This document shows, in pieces, positions 55,401 through 64,000 of a stretch of DNA of 64,000 nt. Below the pieces are notes generated by a model, which ran no database searches, was not told where the DNA came from, and saw only the letters and a list, made by a program, of their open reading frames with translations. The stretch covers positions 1 to 64,000 of the forward strand of contig JAJKFJ010021044.1 of assembly GCA_027382625.1 (NCBI GenBank), given 5' to 3'. The stretch comes from Tetmemena sp. SeJ-2015 (Eukaryota > Ciliophora > Spirotrichea > Sporadotrichida > Oxytrichidae). Every line of letters starts with the position of its first letter. Positions within the stretch are counted from its first letter, which is position 1. A program made the translations under genes and the position numbers.

Positions 55401-58400
55401 AAAAAATTTTTTTAAAAAAAAAAAAATTGGGAAAATAGAAATTATTTTTTAAAAAAAATTTCCTTTAAATTTATTATTCTTAATTTAAAATTTTTAAAAT
55501 TAAAAATTAAAATTTAAATATGTTTTTGGAAAAAAAATTTTAATTTTAAATTTAATCGATTGTTTGAAAATTTTAGCAAATAGCTTCTCAGCAAAATCAA
55601 TTGTCCCAATATAAAAAGATATCAAAAAATTATTTTCCCGAAATAAGCTTTGAAAAATATTATATGATACAATTAATTTAAATCACCTTTATTTGAGTTA
55701 AGAAAGAAAAGAGTTTTTCATAATGTAAATCTATACTTTAGCATTAAAGTATTATAGTTTGAGTCTTCGAGTATGGTCAACTAATTTTTTGCATTTTTAA
55801 TCATTACTTTCAATAATCCATTTTGTATAAATATAAAGGTCTGAAGATTTCTCAGACTCTGAAATATATTCTGAACTCTACGAAAAAACTATAAGTCTAC
55901 TTCAAAAAATACAAAGCTTAAATTAAGATCTAGTAAAATTTTTTATTTTCTATTAAAATTTTCAAATGTGTAGCTATAGTATTAAAAACTATAGAATAAA
56001 GTGATTATTTTTAAGAAAATTTTCTGTATTCTTATTGGAACTCTCTCTGTTTTTAGAATTATCTTAGATTAAATTTTATCCTCTATTAAAAATTAAAAAT
56101 ATATGCGATAATTTAATTTGTTACTTAAATGTAATACAACTGCTCCTTGCTTGCTGATGTGAACTCCCTTAAGTTAAACTTAATTATTTTTGTTAATATT
56201 TAAAAGAATGTATGCCGATGACGCCAGCCTTCTTGGTTTTTAAAAAACCCCACTTTGCTCAACTACACGGGGGGTTTGGCCCAGCCGGTTTAGCCAGGTG
56301 ACACCAGCCTCCGCATGGCACTCCCCCCCCACCACCCTCCGGGTCGCCGGGACTGGCCCTTTTAAAGGGGATCCCCCCCCAGGGGCTAAAGAGGCCAAAA
56401 GGATCTTGGAGCGGCAGCTCCCTCACCGGCGACCTGGAAGCTGGTAGGAGCGGGTGAGTGCCACTGCGGAGGCTGGTGTCACCGTGGCTAAACCGGCTGG
56501 GCCAACCCCCAGTGCTAGCTTGAGCAAAGTGGGGTTTTTTAAAAACCAAGAAGACTGGCGTCATCGGCAGATATTCTTTTAAATATTAACGGAAATAATT
56601 AAGTTTAACTTAAGGGAGTTCACATCAGCAAGCAAGGAGCAGATAGTCTTCTCATGTAATCTACTTTGAAATATGATAAATTCAAATTTAATGTTTTAAT
56701 GTTAGTGTTTATAATAAGCCTAATATCTACAATTTATTTGACATCTTTAATCATTTAGATTTCAATGAAAGTAAATTTATTTTATTTATGTAAAACTAAT
56801 TTATAATAAATTGAGAGAATTAGCAATTTTTAAATAAAGAAATATTTACGTTATTCATTTATTTTAAATATTTTCAAAACTCTGATAATCCTAAAAGCTT
56901 AAAAAACTAATTTTTTAATTTGTGATTATATTTTTTATGGTCAAAATTTTGACTATAAGATCTTTACTTTAATGGAAGAGGTAATACCTAAAGAGGAATA
57001 CTTATATGAAGTAATTGATTGGATTATAAAATTAATTTAAAATCTAATAATTTTTAAAACGCACAATTATTTAAATACTTATCTTTAAAGAAAATAATTT
57101 AGCCTCAAAAGAAAAACCAATTTTCCTTCTATATTTATTGTATTAAACTTTCCATTTGCAAGGGAAAATCTGGAAATTAAATCTTGCATGTAGCACCCAA
57201 ACTAATTGCATAGGCCAATTTACAATTCATTTAAATCTAATCAATAACAGATATTCAAAAAAGACCCCTTCTAATTTAATTACGCAGAAATAATGCCGCT
57301 TCTCAAAAGCCCTAACTATTGCTATTGAAAAAGGATTTTAGAATTAATTCTCAATAAAATATTCATTTTTATTTCTCAAAGGGAAAAACTAAAAAAATTC
57401 AAAAACAAAAGCAAGTTTTTAGGAACTTTGATTCCCGGGAAAATAAAAAAAGGGGGAGAGTCTCTTTAATTCATATTATTTAATAATTAAAGCCAGATGC
57501 TCCTATGTTAAAAATAAATGGATTGAGTAAAGGAAGCGCAAGAAACTATTATTTGTTGAAGAATGATTCATAGCAATTTCTTTCCTTAAAAGTACCAAGT
57601 TCGACTAAGATTCAACCTATACCCTAAATAATTTAAGTATTAAATTAGTCGTAAGATTACTTGAAAATTAAGTCACAAAAAATTATAATAAATAATCAAT
57701 ATCAATTAAAGCTGTAGTTATAGTTCATTCATTTAATAATTTAAAAATATATTCTTAGTCTAGGTTAAGTTCAAACTTATTTCCTTTATCATAGGAACTT
57801 GCATACAAAGAAAAGTTCGAGTTAATTTTAATGAGAAATAAAATTTAAATAAGGTGTTTCTCTATTTTAATTATATTTTAAGAACCCTCTCCAAGAGCCG
57901 ATAGAAGATAAATATTTTAATTTTAAGAAAGAAACTTTTCGCAGATAAAATATCAGATCTAGATACGAAACCTCAAATTGATGGCGAATCTTTTCTTTTT
58001 TACGATTTAAATATTTCCTTCCATTAAATCTTCTTTTTATTTTCCTGATTTTGATTGAATATATTTCTACTCTTTCAGAATTGCTTATTCGACTAATTCA
58101 GGATACTTAAAGTATCCTTAAATTTTAAATTAGAATAATCTTTATAATATTGCTTTTTTTCGAAAGTATTTCAATTAATTCTTATTTTTATAGCTATAAA
58201 ATGTTTGAATTATTTTTAAAATAGTTTTATTTTAATTTAAGTAATTTATTTTTTTAAATATTGAAATCGATGATAATTTTATCTAATCTTGTGCTTTCTG
58301 CAAAGAGAAACTATCTTATGAGGATTACTCTGAAAGGCCTTTCGGTCAGTTTTGCTATGAATAGAAGTCCAAGATAATTCACCACTCCATACAGTAAACT

Positions 58401-61400
58401 ATACAAGCGCAAAGACTTAAGTACCTTGATTTGGAAAAAGAGGTCGACTACAAAATTTATTCTATGCAATAAAATAATTTTAATAGACATGAAAGAATTG
58501 GAAATAGATCCCTAAGGCTTTATCATCAAGAAAAAACCTAACAAGTATATCAATGTTTTATTAGAGATCATATTAAAGTAAGGATTATAAAGAAAATTAA
58601 TTGGGAATTTTAAAATTAAATTTATAATTCTTACAACAAGGATATTCGAATTCCTTATCTCTTGTAAGGAAATTGTTAAACAGAGGTAACAATCTAGAAA
58701 TGCTTTCATTTTTCTCACGCTCAATGTCTTGATAAGCAATACAAGAATTTAATTAGAATTGTTCATATTTAAAATAAGATTTATCAATTAAAAAGTTATA
58801 AAATAATTATTCTCCATTTTTTTCACTATGGTCTCTTATTTTTCTTAATAAAAAACTAAAAATATTTTAAATCTTTTTCAATATATTATTCTGAATGAAT
58901 TTGTATTTTTAAGAAATAAAATATTTGAAGTGATGTATCACTAAAGTTTTAAAAGATTTTATTTTAAATACACATTAATTCTAATTTTATATTTACTAAA
59001 TAAAAATTCCTTGGAAAACCCGACGGATAAAATAAATATGTTTTTACTTTCTTATTTAAATTTCAAACGTTATTAGGTTAAATAATTATAATCTCTAGAT
59101 TATAAATTCTAATTATTCAATCATTTCCTAATTAATGATTTTAAACTAAAAAAATTCATTTTTTTTAAGTTATTTACTTTTTAATTCATTCATTCGCTCA
59201 TTCTTATAATTATTCTTACTGAGATAAGTTTTAATAGTACAACATCTAAAAATTATTTTATTTTAAAAACTTAATTGAAAAACTTCTGAAAATAAAATTA
59301 CCGATAAAACAATAAAATTTGAATTATTTAATTATTTTTGCAATAAATTATTTGAATTTTATCTAAAAATTTCACTAAGTTTAGATAGAAAAATTCTTAT
59401 CTTTCTCTTAAATGAGAATGATTGTATTATTCAATATTTTAATAGATGGTGTGAATTTTGGATTTGTAGTGTGTCCTGTTTGTAAGAAGGATGTAAATAA
59501 TCTGATCCCTCCTATCATAGACAAGCTCAAAGCCAGCAAATAAAGCATTATTAAATAAAAACATTAAAATGTAATAATTTATATTTAAATGATTTTAGTA
59601 AGAATTTTATTTTTTTTTTATTATAGCAATTATTGATTTATTAATCATCGAATGTGGAAAGGCATACGAAAACTTGTAATACAGAGGAAAAGCTTATACC
59701 AACAAGGTTTAGAGATGAAGTGGCAATATTTAAACAAACATAAAATGTAATTAACCTTATAAGTTTATTTTCAGCTGTTGTCAATATCATATCAAAGGCA
59801 AAACAATTTGAGATTTTATACTAAATTTTATATTTTCTTGATAAATACATTTTCAAAAATTATATCTTATTTTTAGCAGCGATGTTCAAGCAGACTTTCT
59901 AATAAGACTCGTCAATTAAATAATTCCAAACGAGATGAAATAATCTTAGCTAAAAATTAAATATAAAATCCTGATTTTTTATTATTTTTACTTTCACTAT
60001 TTTTTAAAACTAAATTCATATGTAATTTTACCTTTTATTTAAAAAGAGAAAATATTAATAATTTTGGATCTATGGAAGCTATCCTCTAAAAGTTATTTTA
60101 TAAACAAATACCGTATAAACTGACTTCTTCCCAATATTTTTAATAAAGATTATAACATTTTGTGATGTTATAAATGCTTTTAAATTCAATATTTTAAGAT
60201 GAAGTTCAACTATCTAAGGCATAACTAAATCATTTAGTTTATTGTCACCCAGAGAATTTAAATATAAATAAAAATCATCTATTTATTGTTAAGTATTTTG
60301 TTTTACAATTATGCACTAAATTTTGATAATCAATTCTAAAATGATTTAAATGTAACTGAAAGAATACTTGGAAAATTATAATGATCTTCTTAAATAAGAT
60401 TTATTCACTTACTAAGATTTATATTTCTTTTTCCAAAATTATATACAATATTGGAAAACGTATTCTTTTAAGATATAATAAAATTATAAATATAAGATAC
60501 TATTAAATATGTCTTGCAGAAGACGATGATGATGACGATGAGGAAGACGAAAAAGATGGAGTTTGGAAAAAGCGGGAATAATAATAATAATTAAATAACA
60601 ATAATAACAGCAACAGCAATAGCAGCAACGCAATAGCAGCAGACTATAAGCTTAGAGTCCAGACACCATATGACTACCGACTATGAGGCTACCCCGAGAT
60701 CTTGCATTGGAGGCAGAGTGCACGCTCTCACCAGTCCACTGAGCCCCCAGGCATGGCGCCCGAGGCCCCCGAGTGACCGGCAGCTCACGCCCTCAGTCAG
60801 GGAGGGTTTGAACGGCAGAGATTCCTGGCCATTGCCCTGTGCAGTGAGTGGCAACGCCCGAGTCCTCTTGTGGCGATCGGTAGTGACCCCCCTGGTCAGT
60901 GATGCCTACGGCTAGAGAGTACCAGTGAAGGTTAGGAGGGAGAGCGGCTCCTTGATGGACTTGAGTCCCCATATTTAAGAGGGGGCCGGTAGAGGTATAG
61001 ATTAGTACTAGATAAGCAAATCAAATATATATTAAATATCTCGCTAATTCACTCTAACTTAATCGTCTTCTGCAAGACATATTTAATAGTGATTATTAGC
61101 TGTATAATCTTGTCTGATCTCTATTCTTTGAGATTGGAATCTGATTATTCTTTTTGTATGCTCAAATGTTTTATTTTATTTATTTTATTTATAAATATAA
61201 GATTAAAATTTTGGCAAATTGTTTTATTATTTTTTTTATATAAAACTACATTTTTAGAATTAAGTTCATTGATATAAAAGGAATTGAGGATTTTTTCTTT
61301 GGACGAGGTCCTGGATTTCACGATTATAGAAATATTCAGTTTTACATATTTGTTGATTAGATCTATCTTATATTTTTATTAGGTGTTTATTTACAGTAAT

Positions 61401-63117
61401 AACTAACCCTTAGAAATGCTTTCCTCCTAAAAGAGAAACATTTGGACAAGTTTAATTCACAAATATTATTTTTGAATCTTATTCTAATTAAATTTTATAC
61501 TTTTAGATAAATCTATTTCTCAAATGGATTTTATAATTTTAAAAAGCATTGAAAAGAACCATTAAATAGTATATAGAAATATTGTAAAATTTTTCTTTCA
61601 CAATTTCTAAAAAATTAAGATCGAAAGATTTATCTTTGAAAATAAAATTTGCGACAAAATTTTTTACTATTCTCTTTTGTGACTATTGGTACTTGAAAAT
61701 TCGTTATTTTAGTAGGAGAATTGCTAATTATATTTTAAATTATTAATTCTAATTTCTTTATTTAGCTAAAAAGGAGGCGCTTTAATCGAATTTTAAATTT
61801 TGATTTACTCTTAAAATTACACTAACAATTTATTATTAAAAAAAGCTTTAATTTTAATTAAATTTATAATAATTAAAATTTTAAAATACAAGATTACATG
61901 CAAAATGAAGCTTTCAAGTTTATACTGTTATATAATTTAGTTATTAGAAGAAAAACTTGACAAAAAGTACATCAGAGATTAATTTATCTAAACTAAAGAA
62001 GAACTATTCAGCTATTTGAGCGACATCTTCATCAGTATTCAAATTAAATATAAATAAATATAAATGCTCTCAATCAATTATGAAGAGGTGATAGATTTAT
62101 TTTTAAATAGCTCATTTTGTAAAGCTGATTCTCTTGGTTATCTAGAAGAAATCGCTATAAATAAGATAAATCATTTATAAAATAAGATATTAGTTTGGCT
62201 TAGAATTTATTGGATAGTCGAACTATCTATTAAATCAAAATTGAATTAATATGCATTATTTAAGTCACTTTAAATTTATTATATATAGATCTTATAATTT
62301 GATCTTCTTATTTTGACAACCTTTTTATAAAGCACTCACACGTGCTTTTAAACTAAAAAGCAATTATCTTTAGACAGCACCATTTTAATTATAAAACTTA
62401 ATTTTTAAACCAACTTGCAACTTAAATGTTATTTAATCTATACTTATTTGTAGAATATTGATAGCACTGGCTCTTAATCAACGAAAACTCGAATTCTCCT
62501 CTAAATCCACTAAGCTTACCTCAGACAATTAGCTAGAGCTTATTCATTCCCACCCTCTTCTTTTTATTTAAATAATCTTTTGGAGACATACAATGATGTC
62601 TAGCAATCTTATATTCAACTAAATTAAATTAGAAAATTAAAAATGCAAAAGTATTCACAAGATATGAGAAATAATATTTTAAATCTTTCTTTAACAAGTT
62701 GGCGGCAATTCTTTCTTTAATACAACCAAAGGACGAAATCTTTTTTAGCAATAGAGAGAAGAGAGGCATGATCAAATCATAATCCCACAAAATTCTATAG
62801 TACGCCAATTTTGACAAAAAGCTCAAGGTCGAAGGTCAATTAGATCCAAGAAAATATTTTACATAAGAGCCGTAGTCACAAGAAAAAGTTTTCAAGGCAT
62901 AGGAATACATAAATGATAAATTAATTTTTTTCATAAAGTATTTCTACATCGAAGATTTTGTTACTTTCCACATTGGGATTGAATAATCTGAGAAGAAAAG
63001 AATGGATAGTGAAGTGCAAGCATTATTCAGTTAATACTCTATATTGAGGATTCAGTTCTTCGAAATTCAAATCTAGATTTCCAAACTTTTAGATACAAAT
63101 AAATTATAATGAATTGA

Positions 63118-63201
<84 letters not shown>

Positions 63202-64000
63202 AATTTTGGTTAAATTTTTCCCACTGCAGTCTATGCAAAATGAAAGTCAACTTAATCAATAAAATTTGAATTAATTTATCTAAACTAATGATTTATTCTC
63301 ATTTTAATTTAGAATTTTTTACTAAATTTCATAAACTTAGTCTTCTGAAAGAATATTTTTTGTACGATAAAAATGATAAAAATTATAGCTAATCTAAATA
63401 GTGAAAATAATGTGAGTTTAAAATAGATCAAAAGATAAAACGATATTATCAATGTAATGTGGAGAGAGGATAGTCTCAAATAATAAAGAAGTTTCTTAAA
63501 ATTCCAGAACTTTACTTTATGGCTACAACAAATTATACTTTCGACTTTATTCACCTTCCTGAGAAGTAATTAATAATTTATAGTTCAAATTAATATTTCA
63601 TATAATAAAAACACGAATACATGAATTCTTAGAGTTTAATTGATTTAATTTTGAAGCACTCTGACTTAGTTAAAAGGAAGATGAATCAAAAGATGGGCTT
63701 TTGTGATGACCACTCTGCTCTGACTAATCACATATGTCTTTTATGCGGCGAGAAGGCTTGCAATTGTGAGTAGTGCAGAGGGAAGGATAATCATGTCATC
63801 AGACATTCTTTTGCTACAAATATAATTATAGTTTTAGAACTGAAGTAAATAAATAAGTTCCATAAATAATTTCGTGATTTTATTATCCTATATCATCAAT
63901 ATTTAGAGGAGAATAGACTTTAATCTCAGGGAAAAAACCCTCTCGAAAGAGGATTGGTGATATCCTAAAATTAAAATAATTATACTTTATAATAAACTTA
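46440..64000 (+). CDS. UBR-family E3 ubiquitin ligase, copy B, widely spread over AT-rich DNA (partial; possibly a decaying copy)
   Basis: Blocks matching copy A occur in the same order. UBR box part 1 at 46490-46640 (MWQCLDCQVGDKYQYICSDC, then HFNHKC). Part 2 at 46848-46935 (CCCGEKSLMKQSGFCSNHKG), after a 200-bp gap. CDCSLFDKLF at 47815-47970 (copy A: CKCSLYDLIF). EIENILKFYLTHHTKFTYTH at 53200-53405. KLYDPYYFFPNSQKYIDYEQ at 54750 (A: KLYDPYYHIDEE). DFRSYATPLNAIL at 55140 (A: DFKSYATPINSLI). CAFCKEKLSYEDYSERPFGQ at 58290. CPVCKKDVNNLIPP at 59470. TTNYTFDFIHLPEK at 63530 (A: TTNYSFDLIHLPGE). CLLCGEKACNCEQC at 63740. The gene is about twice as long as copy A and hosts four repeat elements. It may be functional after DNA elimination, or degenerate. 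The central RING Cys/His segment was not found. Confidence 0.65.
49924..50730. mobile_element. Non-autonomous D
   Basis: An 807-bp DNA-transposon-like element. The left end starts GGGGGGCCTTTCCTCGTCAT; the right end is its reverse complement (ATGACGAGGAAAGGCCCCCC). The inverted arms run about 140 bp (to about 50066 and from about 50586) with few mismatches. The 8-bp direct repeat CAATATTA flanks both sides (49916-49923 and 50731-50738), as expected of a target-site duplication. An 8-bp duplication with a TAGGG-like start resembles hAT elements, but the family is not proven. The 520-bp interior has no transposase frame. It lies within the largest gap of UBR copy B. Confidence 0.85.
51930..52066. 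mobile_element. Repeat B, short (5'-truncated) copy with 14-bp target duplication
   Basis: TTAATTGTTCTCTC occurs at 51930-51943 and 52053-52066. The 109 bp between match the last 118 bp of the insertion in the coiled-coil gene: TTACATAGGATAATAGTACG, AACTAGTACTGAATAAGTGC, then a tail of CTTTA units. Same orientation on the plus strand. Truncation at one end, a shared 3' tail and a different target duplication fit target-primed retroposition. Confidence 0.82.
53993..54030. repeat. Perfect 10-bp hairpin
   Basis: CTGGGTACTT (53993-54002) and AAGTACCCAG (54021-54030) are exact reverse complements with an 18-base loop, in DNA that is otherwise poor in G and C. Role unknown; it could be a terminator-like or IES-internal fold. 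Confidence 0.6.
56140..56642. mobile_element. GC-rich foldback (long palindrome) element
   Basis: The left arm begins CTGCTCCTTGCTTGCTGATG and the right arm ends CATCAGCAAGCAAGGAGCAG. The arms mirror each other for roughly 150-200 bp with small differences. The outer 70 bp are AT-rich. The inner 300 bp are strikingly GC-rich, with runs of 7-9 C/G and a nested inverted repeat (CCTCCGCATGGCACTC against GAGTGCCACTGCGGAGG). A TGCCGATGACGCCAGC-like stretch appears in both arms. There is no convincing adjacent target duplication and no protein. The minus-strand frame at 56259-56564 is a by-product of low TAA/TGA density in GC-rich DNA. Confidence 0.82.
60499..61090. mobile_element. TIR element (592 bp) with 29-bp inverted repeats and GC-rich core
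   Basis: The left terminal repeat starts ACTATTAAATATGTCTTGCA and continues GAAGACGAT (to 60527). The exact reverse complement occupies 61062-61090. GAT flanks both ends (60496-60498 and 61091-61093), a possible 3-bp target duplication. Inside the left end a frame reads AEDDDDDDEEDEKDGVWKKR, followed by Gln/Asn repeats. A GC-rich island at about 60660-60985 then differs sharply from the surrounding DNA. No transposase was seen. Spirotrich TBE/Tec elements make 3-bp (ANT) duplications, but their ends carry telomere-like C4A4 repeats, which are absent here. Confidence 0.85.
63120..63199. repeat. (AT)40 microsatellite
   Basis: An uninterrupted 80-bp alternating AT tract lies inside a gap of UBR copy B. 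Such tracts extrude cruciforms easily and are prone to slippage. Confidence 0.97.

Noticed and set aside
56259..56564. 101-residue Pro/Gly-rich minus-strand reading frame in the GC-rich palindrome
   Set aside because: It lies wholly inside a foldback repeat; open frames arise by chance in GC-rich DNA and there is no domain.
60670..60915. 81-residue frame in the GC-rich island
   Set aside because: It is not matched by any recognised family and sits inside a short TIR element; low stop density explains it.
1..64000. Euplotes-type code (TGA = Cys, TAA/TAG stop)
   Set aside because: Conserved domains read straight through TAA and TAG as Gln and end at TGA, the opposite of Euplotes.
35962..64000. 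Scrambled gene segments in the UBR genes
   Set aside because: All recognised blocks are in canonical order and on one strand in both copies; I saw no inverted or permuted segment.
1..64000. tRNA or rRNA genes
   Set aside because: No GGTTCGAATCC-type B box in a cloverleaf context and no rRNA-like conserved stretches were seen by eye.

Overview
The window looks like ciliate DNA, most probably germline (micronuclear) DNA of a spirotrich or hypotrich-like species. Nearly every gene is readable only if TAA and TAG code for glutamine and TGA is the sole stop. The DNA is strongly AT-rich and genes lie close together on both strands. Small introns with GT...AG ends occur (29-66 nt, one of 192 nt). 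A second class of interruption has no GT/AG ends: AT-rich inserts of about 32-75 bp, each bounded by a 3-8 bp direct repeat. Removing the insert plus one repeat copy rebuilds conserved protein sequence. That is the signature of internal eliminated sequences (IESs) with pointers. I mapped 15 of them by hand, most rebuilding a conserved motif.

Region 1-35.5 kb is gene-dense. In order: the 3' end of an MT-A70 adenine methyltransferase gene (+); a poorly readable stretch with a 24-bp tandem repeat; a small secreted protein (-); an AMPK/SNF1-like kinase (-); an EF-hand protein (+); a VPS9-domain Rab GEF (+); a P-loop protein of about 1400 residues that may be a DNAAF9/Shulin-type dynein assembly factor (-); a Gln-rich protein (+); a nucleoredoxin-like protein (+); a SWIB/SMARCD (BAF60) chromatin-remodelling subunit (+); a BCS1-type AAA ATPase with C-terminal SAM domains (+); a leucine-rich-repeat-like protein (-); a coiled-coil protein (-) interrupted by a retroposon-like insertion; an HMG-box protein (+); a large protein with FxPxI motifs (+); and a membrane protein (-).

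Region 36-64 kb holds two same-orientation UBR-family (N-degron) E3 ubiquitin ligase paralogues. Copy A (about 36.0-45.0 kb) is fairly compact. It shows, in order, an acidic N-terminus, a UBR box, helical middle blocks, a split RING-H2 and the C-terminal Cys-rich region. Copy B (46.4 kb to the window edge) has the same blocks in the same order, spread over more than 17 kb of very AT-rich filler. Copy B also holds four repeat elements: an 807-bp element with ~140-bp inverted repeats and 8-bp target duplications, a 109-bp 5'-truncated retroposon copy, a 503-bp GC-rich foldback, and a 592-bp element with 29-bp terminal inverted repeats and a GC-rich core.

The genes do not form an operon. They cover general cell functions: ubiquitin ligation, chromatin, signalling, membrane traffic, mitochondria and possibly cilia. 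What unites the window is its germline architecture. Several genes also show one-base frame changes that may be sequencing errors, so start and end calls are approximate.
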